Shown: in pieces, positions 23,046 to 33,825 of the stretch
How positions within the stretch are numbered: the stretch's first letter is position 1
Layout: each line of letters opens with the position of its first letter
NCBI GenBank assembly: GCA_030998225.1
Contig: JAPYXD010000391.1
Span: 4,716,501 to 4,780,500 of the forward strand
Length of the DNA: 64,000 bases
Reading direction: 5' to 3'
Source: Diplolepis rosae
Lineage: Eukaryota; Arthropoda; Insecta; Hymenoptera; Diplolepididae
The notes under the pieces: generated by a model
The model's input: the letters and a program-made list of their open reading frames with translations, nothing else
What the model was told of the DNA's origin: nothing
Database searches by the model: none
Program-made: the position numbers and the translations under genes

Positions 23046-26000
23046 GCAATATATTTAGAAGATTTTAATAATTAGAAATCTACTTTACCAATGTTATAAT
23101 TTATTTGATAATTGAATATATTTAATATTTATTTTCAATAGTAATGTAACAAACCTAATTATTTTATCTTCACAAAAATATACAATTATTCTTTATAAAC
23201 ATATTTCAACTTCGTAAACTTTAAATTAATCTGAGTCACAAAAACTCTAAACTAACTTGTAATTAATATTCAGAAATATAATTGTATTAGATAATTAATA
23301 ATTCAATTAAACCAATGTTATTCAGGATTTGAAATAATAGAAATGTTCTGTTTTACCGACAAAATTTCATATTCGGATATGTATTTTATAAATAACTTTG
23401 CGTATATTTTATAAATGAACAAACTCACCTTCGAGTATGTAAATCTTTACACTCATTTTTATAAATAAGAAGTTTATATCAAAATGAAAAAACAAAAAAT
23501 TTCAGAACTACTTTTTATATTTTATCAAATAAATTCACAAGACAAAACTTATATTAAATTTACATGTAGTTCTCTTCTCTTACAAAATATTACAAAATCG
23601 GCCACAAATTTTTTTTAAATTACAAAAGTTTATGTTTACGTGTTGAGTTAAAAGTTGAACGAATTTTTACGAAGTATTATTTACGAAATTTAACGGAATT
23701 AAACGGAATTTTCACGGAGTTTTCAAGGAGTTTTCAAGTCATCCAACGTTCGAGTTCCCAGGATTTTGGCCAAGGAATTTTTACAATAGAAATAAAAAGT
23801 GAGTAAAATTATAAAAATTGCTGTGTCTTTCTAAAATCTTTTTCTCATCTATCTATTTACTATAATTTTATTAATATTTTTACTGCAAATGTTTGGGTGC
23901 TGGTAACCATACCAGTACTAACATTTGCACATTTCGTTACCTTCCAATCCAATTCCTTAGAATCAAGGACAAAGTGGCGTGCTCCCTTTTAATGGGAATA
24001 GTACGACTTTGTCCGAAATTCGCCTTGTTCTTTCCCATTTTTACATTTCGTATGATGTTTTTATTTTCTATTTTTGTTGAGAATAATTTAAGAAGAGATT
24101 TCCCGGATTCTTGGAATTAATTTTCCAGACCCGAAACAAACATAATAATTATATTCTCTTCAAGAATATAATTATTAATTACTTAAAACAAACTTTTAAC
24201 TTGTGTGTCTTCAGACGTCACAAGACAAAGTCAGCGACCTACAACACAAGGTCATTCTAGTCATGCAAAGTATGAAAATAATCGAAAAATCATTTTCCTT
24301 TCTTTTCATTTCTTACTTATTTTTATCACATCAGTCATACCAGTAGTGGAATGTTGAAGCGTGAAACTTCTGAATGAGATTGAATTCCTTAAGTAGATCA
24401 AATAATCACTTTTGACCATTACGTTATGAAAACTAAGCCAAGTAGAAGTCGAATAACTTCATTTAGCCTCATACATCAAGCGTTGGAGAATGTGCAGATC
24501 GTGAAATATAAATTCAGAAATTTACGAATTTTTTCCGCTCTATTAGCGATCTCAATCAAAAAATGTCTACAGACATTTTTGATCACATATTCTACATAAA
24601 ATACAAAAATATTTTTTTCGTTAGCATATTATTAAATCTTCAATATTCGGACCGCTATATTGGATCCGCCATTTTGAATTTTCTAACACTGTCACCGGAT
24701 TTTCATATAACGTGCCAAGAAACATAGGAAAATTGAATTTAATGAAGGTTCAGGAATTTTCATCAACGATAATCTTGAAAAAACTCGGTATTTCCGACGT
24801 TCTCCAAGCGCCATATTGAATCTGCCATTAATCAGGTTATTACATATACTAGAAGAGGTCTGTACATTATTAGTCAATCAAACTTTGACAGTTTGATCAA
24901 TAAAATCCCGTGTATTATCCAATTATATTAGAAATGTCATGAAAAAACGCGTATTTATCCAAATTTCCGTAGTTTTCCGACATTTTGGAAAAGATAAAAC
25001 GTAAGGAGCTGGACTAAAAAATATTTTTCATAAACTACAACTATTTTGTCCACCTTTGTCCATGGTTTGAAATAGATCAATATGCTTTATCCACTTCAAG
25101 AAAAAAGAATAAAAAAATGAATTTCAAATTTTCGGTACTTTTTTTAATAAAATCTACTAAATTAGTTTTCCAGTGCATAGTAATGTAATTCTGACTTCAT
25201 AAATCGAAAGAGGAGACCCAAAAACATTATGTATATAAGGTTTGGTCATGATATATTCCCTATTTCGCTTTGGCAACAAGGGCCAAAAATGAGTTAAAAA
25301 GTCTGTGATTTTGGGCGTTAATGGGTTAAAAAAAAATTTTTTTTTTGTTTATCCCATAACTTTTTAAATAAAGCATGAAAAAATCTAAAATTTTGGGTTT
25401 CTTCATTATTTTAGTCTATAGTCCAGTCGAATTAGCATGAAAAGTTGGGAAACATGGATGTGAGAGCAAGATCCGAGATTTTTATTGGAATCGCTCAAAA
25501 ATATCACAGTAATTGACGTACCATGTTTTGCGCCTCGAATTTCCTTGTGCGTTTTGTAAAACAAATGTTGAAAGCCAAAATGTGCGAAAATAGGCCATTT
25601 TTTAAATACATTTTCTCATTTTACTCTTAAAATATCAGTTATATGATGAAAATGCATGAGAGCAAAGTTGTAGAGCATAAAATTTCCTACAAAATGCTGT
25701 GGTTTGAAGTTAAAAGATTTGATTTTCCTCCGCCACAACGGCCGAACAATAAATAAAAAATAGTCGAAAAACAGCTATTTTTTGCACGCGCATTTCAAAT
25801 TGAAAATATTAATACATCTAAATAGTTGTTTTGCCTTTGAAATATTTAATTCTTTAGCTTTCGAATGCCTAAAATTCGAGTTCAATATCTCTTTTAGTTA
25901 CCGAGTAATGTAATTGTTTATTAAGAATTTTCAAAATAACATAACTTTTAAGGATTAACATATACACCGGGAAAATTTTTGCACACATAGCATCATTTTT

Positions 26001-26678
26001 TTACACATACTGCAAGTATAAAACTATCATATGCAATGATTAGATGAGTGGTTTTTATTTTTCAACACATCCAAACGATTATTTAAAAGGGGGTTGTAGT
26101 TTTTACATTAATTTCAAAATGAATAACCGCGGTTTTTTGACAAATTCCAAATCTGAAAAGACGCTGTGAAAGTGCTTGCAAAAAGGAATCTTTTAGCGCT
26201 TTGAACGCTTCAATTCGACCTTCCAATCTGAAGTTATTGAATCCCAAAGTCTGATGCATGTGAGTGAGATTTGAGCAACAATTAAACGAAAAAAAAACTT
26301 CCGACGTATAGCTTTATCAATTTACTTTCGATATATTGTTAAAGAAACCCGATTACTTTGACGATCTATGTGCAATTAATTCTAACAGCGAGGTAAACGC
26401 GCGCGAGAATGGCGAAAATCGGAGTAGAGGGGATCAGTCAGCGTGACGCAAAAACTTGATTCGGCGCCTTCAAAATCGTCGCGCGCTCTTCACTGCCACT
26501 TATCCCGGCTTCTAATCGACCAAATTTGACGTTTATTTTTTTAAATCGATACAGAAAATCACGAGAAATCTAATGGTGCACATACTTCTAGTCTGTTTTT
26601 AAAAGTTTATGAATGGTTAACGTCATTTGAGATTTTTCTAATTTTGACATTGCACAATCATACAATTTTCGAAGATAA
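23046..26678. other. AT-rich intron, nothing firmly recognised
   Basis: No protein family, tRNA or terminal repeats that I can support. A GACGTCACA at about 24213 resembles the end of Gypsy-family LTRs, but I could not find a matching start. A motif like GGATCCGCCATTTTGAA recurs in weaker form near 24810, which suggests old repeats. Confidence 0.4.
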
Positions 26679-28650
26679 TTCTTAAATACGCGAATACTTT
26701 TGCAATTTCGAGGTGGTATTTATTTTCAGTTATATAAACATTTGATCAAAATAATTCTAGTTGCTATTAATTTCATTTTTATAAAGTTTACCCGAAAAGT
26801 TACAGCTAGTGAGGTACAATGAATTTTTTTTCCAAGTAGACGGTACCCTTTTTACATTCTCATCATGGATGAGAAGGTATTGGTTTTATGTGAAAAATGA
26901 CTTTCGAAATTTTCATCAAATCTTTACGTTTTGAGACCCCCTGAGTCAGAAAAAATGGTTCTTACGAAAGTGTCTGCCTGTCTGTCTGTCTGTCTGTAGG
27001 TCGTGTGCGGCATAACTCTCGATAGAATTATCAGATTGAATTGAGCTTTGGTATACTTTATCGGAGCCGAAAAAGTAAGAACAAGTTCGTTAACCAGCCA
27101 CATCCAATCAAAATTGAGGGGTTGAGCACTACTTTTGTGTTTTTGAAAATAATTTTTTGAAAAAATCAAAAATTTCAATACTGGTTTTAGATAGTGCTCA
27201 TAAATGTCTAAAAATTATCCTGATAACATTTTTTGATTAAATCAAAATTAGAAATGTTACAGCATATTCAAATTCGAAAAAAGTCAATATCAAAATTCCA
27301 TTTTCCAGTTAAATTATACGAGATACGAAAAAACGTAATGATACAATATTATTGAATAAATAAAGACCTACAAATTTGAATTGTAACATTTTTTCATAAG
27401 ATGCATATTTTTCTTTTTAATTAAAAAAAACACTATTGAAAATCCAAAATTCAATTTTTTAACAATAATATGTAAAATAAGAAAAAAACGTGAGAATACA
27501 ATGTTGTTAGTTTCTAAAAGATCTACAAGTTTTGTCTCACACAGTTTCTGATAAAAGATATATTTTTCGTTTCAATTCCAAAAAATACGATTAAAATTCA
27601 AAAATTCCATTTTTTAGACAAAATATGTGAGATACAAAAAAAACTTTGAGATGAAAAATTGTTTGGCTAAATAAGGTCTACACATTCTTATCGATAAATT
27701 TCTCGACAGGATGTATATTTTAATTTTTTGATTTTTAATATTGAAAAAATTCGATTTGTTTCACCAAATTATGTGAGATACGAAATAAGCGTTGTTCTGC
27801 AAAATCGTTTTCTTAAATAAAGTCTACGATTGTTTTTCCTTTTTGAGATATTTGGAAGAAAATAAATTTATCAATAACCATGTAATTTATTAAAAAGTTA
27901 CAAAAATGCATACAGAAAATCGAGCGCGAAGCGCGAGTGTCATGATGAGAATGTGTTCCTTAAGGCTGATAGAGCCTTAAGTAAATTGAATTTCCTGTTT
28001 CACTTAAATTCAAAAAGAAATAGAGTGACTTTGAGAAAATGACTAATTTACATCATCTTTAATATCATTAAATTGGTTTGAGCTTTAGTATTAAATTATA
28101 AGAAATAAACTTAAACGTATGCCAAGAGCACAAGACCGAGCGCGATGCGCGAGGTCCAGAAAGAACGGAGCGCGAAGCGCGACGATCGAAACGCGCGCCC
28201 TAGGCGCGCTCAAACTTGCGAGCGAAGCGCGCAATGAGAATGTGCCCGCGAAGCGGGCAGATTTTTTTATTCATAATAATAGTCATACAATTGTTAAAAA
28301 ATCAATCCTTTTTGTTAAAAATGGAATGCATTTATTTTTGCTAAATAAAAAGTACACATTCTGAATAGATTAACAAACATAAATTTATTATACATAACTG
28401 CAGATCGATATTATTTACAATGTATAAATTTCTACATAGATATTATATGACTGTCATCATGAATAAAAAAAAGGTACCGTCTACTTGGAAAAAAAATTCA
28501 TTGTACCTCACTAGCTGTAACTTATCGAGTAAACTTTATAAAAATGAAATAAATAACCAATAAAATTATTCTGATCAAACGTTTATATAATTGAAATTAA
28601 ATTCCGCCTTGAAATTGCAGAAGTATTTGCGTATGTGGGACATTCTTTTG
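26679..28650. mobile_element. Inverted-repeat element of about 2 kb with GCGCGAAGCGCG-type motifs
   Basis: Arms of about 190 bp at 26679-26872 and 28455-28650 are reverse complements (both carry CCAAGTAGACGGTACC beside a T8/A8 run). Inside, after the left arm, is a TCTG tetranucleotide run (about 26972-26998) and a segment starting ACTCTCGATAGAATTAT. Near the right arm is a cluster of GAGCGCGAAGCGCGA-like palindromic words (27918-28255). No transposase is visible, so it is probably non-autonomous. Confidence 0.6.
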
Positions 28651-28834
28651 CAAATCGTACGGATCTGAAAAAAAAAATTGTTCACATTTTTAAGTCTTAC
28701 ATTTTTTTTGTGGCATCTTCTCAATAATGTTATCGACACGTATAACGGCATTTAAAAAAAAAAATTTTTTTGAGAGATATATTAATTTAAACTTTTGATA
28801 AAATTGGATAAAATGCTAAATTCTCTTGTCCTTT

Positions 28835-29395
28835 AAATTCATTATCTCTGGTTGAAATAATCAAATCGATTTCGGGTCTGTTTCATTTTTTAGCTTATTA
28901 CGTTAGGTTTTCAGATAAATATTTTCATAATTCTTATTTTGTTAATTAACTACATATATAAGCAATTTAATTGTTTAAACAATTTTTGCATGTTTGCCTT
29001 CTCAGTAGAAAAATTTGGAAAAAAATAGTATCATATGCGCTATGTCTCAATATAACTAGCGCATATTTAATAAAAGTGGAGACTTAATTAGATCGGAAGA
29101 TATTAAATATTTTTGAGCGCGTGACGTGTTTAACCATGTCCGAGTCGACCAAAAGCACATTATGTCTCGAGGAAGGCTAGTTGCGACTCTACTCAGAAAT
29201 GGTTAAACACGTCGCGCGCTCAAAATTATTTAATATCTTCCGATCTAATTAAGTCTCCACTTATATCTGTAGTTAATTAACAAAATAAAAATTATAAAAA
29301 TATTTATCCGAAAACCGAACGTAATAAGCTAGAAAATTAAATAAACCCGAAATCGATTAGATTATTTCAACCGGAGATAATGAATTTTGATAATT
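28835..29395. repeat. Nested palindromic MITE-like element
   Basis: The outer arms 28835-28965 and 29265-29395 are inverted copies (GATAATGAATTT against its complement). Inner arms of about 64 bp, around 29078-29141 and 29200-29264, are also inverted copies (GGAGACTTAATTAGATCGG). The left side has a 110-bp extra segment at 28966-29077. No coding capacity. On single strands it would fold into a long hairpin. Confidence 0.65.
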
Positions 29396-30332
29396 TAATA
29401 ATAACTTCAAATGTGATAATTAATATCACGAATATTCAAGTTGCATTTTTATTAATTTTTAAAGATAAATTTATTATCATTTTTCCAAAACATCTCAGAA
29501 TAAATCTGAATGTGAAAATAAACAACTTTCAATTTTTTTAAATATGGAGTAAAATTACATATATGGATATTATAATATTTTATCTTTATGTAACGCCTTG
29601 CTTGCAAATTCAGTGTAAAATGGATTGTCCGTGAAGCCTATATACAAAATTGTTTTCTTGAAAAATAAACGCCTTCGTCCACTCGTGAAAATCATCATAA
29701 ACGTCTCGAATTTCTTAACTAAGTACAGGACAATAGTCTTCTTCAAGGAGGAAAAGAACCTCTCAGGATTGCTTATAGGAAAAAAAATTTCGGTCAGCAA
29801 AGCCACATGTCTCGAGTCGGTTTTTAAAACAGTTCAGATCATTCTGTGAGAGACGCCGGTATTAAAGTCTTCACGAGAAGTTTTCATGGATGTAAAACTT
29901 GTTCGCGTTTTGCCATTGTGAACCAATTTGGCATCATTCATTAATAATAAACATTTTTTGAAAAAATTCCGGTCGGTTCGTGTGCAAAATCTTTTATATT
30001 TTTTCATTTTATCCGGTTTTTTATTCATAGTGAACTACAAGTAATTTTTCAATTCGTGATGCTGCATACTGGACTACTTCATTTTGAATTGCAAGCTATG
30101 TGATAAGTTTTTAATTTTTATGATAATTCTTTTATAATTATCTTCTATATTGTAATTCTTTACAGAAATTTTGAATTAATCTTTGAATTTATGGCACTGA
30201 AGAGGGCCCCCATATGTGGCCGAAACGTTTGCCTTTCTTTCTTTTTGCGCATTTTTAAATGTAATAATAATTTTAATCAAAGAAAATAAGAAGAAACTGA
30301 CGCTATGCCAAAGAAATGAACAAACATTATAT
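29394..30332 (+). repeat. Direct repeat copy 1 (939 bp) with hammerhead-like motif
   Basis: Near-identical to 30455-31394, offset by exactly 1061 bp, with only a few substitutions. It ends shortly after the ribozyme-like motif at 30197. Short open frames inside are duplicated in both copies but resemble nothing I know. Direct repeats with hammerheads are typical of the pseudo-LTRs of Penelope-like elements or of retrozymes. Confidence 0.75.
30197..30226 (+). ncRNA. Hammerhead-ribozyme-like motif, copy 1
   Basis: CTGAAGAG (30197-30204), stem GGCC, loop CCCATATGT, stem GGCC, GAAAC (30222-30226). This is the conserved core of hammerheads carried by Penelope-like elements. There is one more base before stem II than in the canonical CUGANGA core. 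A second form at 62040 has the same layout with a different, compensated stem. Confidence 0.55.
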
Positions 30333-30454
30333 GAATTTGGGACAATACAATAATAGACATGTTACCAAACATGTCAATTTGAAATTTAAAAATGGCACAT
30401 TCACTATAAAGTTAGAATATCTAACAGTTCTGACCATTTTCAGAACTAGTTGAA

Positions 30455-31394
30455 TTTAATAATAACTTCAAATGTGATAATTAATATCACGAATATTCAA
30501 GTTGCATTTTTATTAATTTTTAAAGATAAATTTATTATCATTTTTCCAAAACATCTCAGAATAAATCTGAATGTGAAAATAAACAACTTTCAATTTTTTT
30601 AAATATGGAGTAAAATTACATATATGGATATTATAATATTTTATCTTTATGTAACGCCTTGCTTGCAAATTCAGTGTAAAATGGATTGTCCGTGAAGCCT
30701 ATATACAAAATTGTTTTCTTGAAAAATAAACGCCTTCGTCCACTCGTGAAAATCATCATAAACGTCTCGAATTTCTTAACTAAGTACAGGACAATAGTCT
30801 TCTTCAAGGAGGAAAAGAACCTCTCAGGATTGCTTATAGGAAAAAAAATTTCGGTCAGCAAAGCCACATGTCTCGAGTCGGTTTTTAAAACAGTTCAGAT
30901 CATTCTGTGAGAGACTCCGGTATTAAAGTCTTCACGAGAAGTTTTCATGAATGTAAAACTTGTTCGCGTTTTGCCATTGTGAACCAATTTGGCATCATTC
31001 ATTAATAATAAACATTTTTTGAAAAAATTCCGGTCGGTTCGTGTGCAAAATCTTTTATATTTTTTCATTTTATCCGGTTTTTTATTCATAGTGAACTACA
31101 AGTAATTTTTCAATTCGTGATGCTGCATACTGGACTACTTCATTTTGAATTGCAAGCTATGTGATAAGTTTTTAATTTTTATGATAATTCTTTTATAATT
31201 ATCTTCTATATTGTAATTCTTTACAGAAATTTTGAATTAATCTTTGAATTTATGGCACTGAAGAGGGCCCCCATATGTGGCCGAAACGTTTGCCTTTCTT
31301 TCTTTTTGCGCATTTTTAAATGTAATAATAATTTTAATCAAAGAAAATAAGAAGAAACTGACCCTATGCCAAAGAAATGAACAAACATTATACT
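30455..31394 (+). repeat. Direct repeat copy 2 (940 bp)
   Basis: Second copy of 29394-30332, separated by a 122-bp spacer. Differences seen are single bases (for example GACTCCGG against GACGCCGG). This points to a recent event or to homogenisation. An assembly duplication is also possible. Confidence 0.75.
31258..31287 (+). ncRNA. Hammerhead-ribozyme-like motif, copy 2
   Basis: Identical to the motif at 30197-30226, carried in the second direct repeat. Confidence 0.55.
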
Positions 31395-33220
31395 ACTATT
31401 AATCCTTAAAATTTCAAGTAAATCGGAAACATGGAGTCCTGAACCCGCCCGATTTGGCATGGAACACACCATATACTTTTACTATCTCATAAGAGCTATG
31501 TATAAGACAAAAGGAGAAAAATAAATATATTAGAAATCATACAGAGTAAGGAACGAAAGGACCTTTTTCTATACCCAGCGGAGAGGAAGCGTTCTTTTTT
31601 TCACAGAAAATTGCTTCAAAAATTATATTGAAAATTTCCATCTAGTTTTACGAGATGTTAGAATTAATTCTAAATCACAAGTTGATAAGCTCGATATAGT
31701 AGAGTTCCGTTATCACGCAGAGTGATACACTCTTCTAGTGATCGACATAATCGACTGAAATGATTTGGAAAAATTAGTAAATAGTTAATGATATATCCGT
31801 AGCCGAATAGGCGTTAATAGATTCTGTGAGAAAAGTTGTGGAACCTCCGTAGCTCAGATGACAGATCATTCGACCGGCAATCGAAAATTTCTTCAAAAAT
31901 CATACAGAGTGTTCTCGCAGCATTTTCTTAGTTCTTTGAAACGATGGCTATTTAATTCTTACATTTGTTATTTTCTTGCAAGACCTTATTTATCTGATCC
32001 CAATAATATGGATTTTTAGTAAAACTCTACACTGTTTTAAAAAGATGTACTTACAGATTTCAATGTTCATTGAATGATAACTAACTTTTTTTTCTAGAAG
32101 AAAATTAATTATCTTTATATTCAGGGCGCTTTGAATATACAATTCTTCATGAACAATACACTATGTTTTTCATTTTCTGGGACAATAACTAATCATTCAG
32201 TTAAAAAAAATATATATTTTCCATCGTTCAATGAACGTTCAGAACTGTACGTACATTTTAAAAAGAAAAAATTCTTGTAAATTAATATATAAAGTCTTCT
32301 TAAATTTATTTTGCCTTGTTTGAAATATCCGTATTATAAATATGAAATGTAAAAATTGTATATATTTTGTATATTTATATATTGAGAGAAGTTATATGAA
32401 ATCTTAAAACAATTATCTTGAGTTTAAAACACATTCATATCAAGTCATATCTATTTTTGATATTAACATTATAAGGTTTAAACCACAACCTAAATATATG
32501 AAATTTCACTACACTACTTATTTTTTCTTTCACATTAATATTACTATAATCCAAGTTTCACTTTTCGAAAGAGATTACTTCTAAATCTACCGGTCGGTGA
32601 AATTTCTTACCAATTACTCTTATTCGTTATTTGATATATTATATTCCATAAAAGTATTCCAAACTTATGTGGGATGTAACAATTTATATACACACTTTAT
32701 TGGAAGCATTGAAATATATTAATGTGAATAAAAATGATTACTTGCATCAAAATGAACGAATCTCTTACATACAGCAATTTGAATTGATTTGCACTAAATC
32801 TTTTTATCTTATATTCCTATTAAATCATTAAAAGGAAAATATTTTATAACTATCCAAAAGCCATTGGAATGTATGAATGTGTCTAACATTCTATAACCAT
32901 TTATGTTAATAAAATGGTACGCTTGTTACCAGGTCCCACATACCAAATTCTACAAAAACCCGTTCAAAACAAAAACATACGCATCAAAGGGTCAAATAGA
33001 ATTAACTTGTCTGGCATTCTATTACACTTCGGGTCGGTTAATCCAACCTTCTTATAGGTTCCAAATGAATTTATCGTATGTTAAATTTATAATAAGAAAT
33101 TTGCAACGCTTTTGATCTAGATTTGGATCGACAGCGTTGAAAATTTGTTTGTTTTGTTTAAACAATCCCGTAATATACCATCGCCCGACAGCCTAACTTG
33201 TAATACTAAATTATAATTAC
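31395..33220. other. Proximal intron, nothing recognised except a SINE scrap
   Basis: AT-rich. Only 31843-31889 is recognisable. The short open frame at 32903-33115 has no family resemblance. Confidence 0.4.
31843..31889 (+). repeat. tRNA-like SINE fragment
   Basis: Contains TAGCTCAGATGACAGATCAT (A-box and D-arm region) and TCGACCGGCAATCGA, the same anticodon arm as the SINE array at 10.8-12.7 kb. It is cut off before the T arm. Confidence 0.55.
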
Positions 33221-33455
33221 CTGTTGCGGAGTTAACAGTGAAGGTGTTAGAATCCTCATCACTAGGTGCAATCACAGCACCAGCTAAGTAAATAGAACAT
33301 CTTGGTTTTTGGTTTTTTTCAGCTTCACTCAGGAAATAATGCAATTCTCCGGATTCTGGACTCAAAATAAACCAACGAAACTGCCATCCTTTCATAGCAT
33401 TCGTATACTTGTGCAGCAAACCCTCGTAAGGGTACCGTGTCTGCACACTCACCAT
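33221..33455 (-). CDS. OSBPL11: ORP10/11-like oxysterol-binding protein, first coding exon (PH domain)
   Basis: 78 codons plus one base. The protein runs from MVSVQTRYPYEGLLHKYTNA through KGWQFRWFILSPESGELHYF to LAGAVIAPSDEDSNTFTVNS. This is the N-terminal PH domain of ORP10/11, with the family's SPSDEDS-type loop (here APSDEDS), ending in ACAG|GTAATT. PH domains of this family bind phosphoinositides at Golgi and endosome membranes. An in-frame TAA sits directly before the ATG and +4 is G, so 33455 is a credible start. ORP11 of vertebrates has a longer N-terminus that is absent here. The exon joins 750-1098 in phase. Confidence 0.85.
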
Positions 33456-33825
33456 TTATCTAATTCATTAAAAACACAAACTTTTTAAAATTCGAATTGA
33501 ATTCGAAAGCAACTTTTAAAAACTTTCTACTCTCACAACCTTGTACTAAATGTGGTATGAACCTTCATATTTTGTGTCAAATCAGCTTAAAAATACCGAA
33601 TTATTGATTGCAAAGTATTAATGTTTTAATAGGAATTCATTATATTTGAACTAATCATGATCAAATAAAAAATGCATTTTTATTTATAAACGTAATAGGC
33701 ACAAAAATATCTTTTTCACTCGCTGTCATCAATTTCGAGGTTAGGGCAGAGCATTCAATAGGTCTGCGGCAGTCTGGGTCAGTGCCAGCCACTGATCTCT
33801 ATAATACACAGAATACACTGGATTC
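33456..33825. other. Upstream region of the ORP start; possible 5' UTR or promoter
   Basis: 370 bases between the ATG and the first foldback element. No TATA box or initiator that I would defend. Whatever upstream exon or promoter exists would have to be here or beyond the foldbacks. Confidence 0.35.

Larger units (their letters stand above)
1099..33220 (-). other. Intron of about 32 kb in the ORP gene
   Basis: The donor at 33220 (sense ACAG|GTAATT) and the acceptor at 1099 (TTTTCAG|GT) bound an intron of about 32.1 kb. Joining them restores an uninterrupted PH domain with matching phase. A 13.3-kb Gypsy element, R1 LINE and mariner relics, MITEs and ribozyme-bearing repeats account for much of its length. 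Gypsy-1 lies in the same transcriptional sense as the host gene. Confidence 0.75.

Noticed and set aside
23145..24220. Possible solo LTR ending GACGTCACA
   Set aside because: I could not find a matching start or a target duplication.
27918..28255. Bracovirus or other integrated DNA virus segment
   Set aside because: The GC-rich palindromes are suggestive, but no viral gene or excision motif is visible.
29570..31089. Duplicated 64-78-aa open frames in the direct repeats
   Set aside because: No family resemblance on either strand. Their duplication follows from the repeat and is not evidence of coding.
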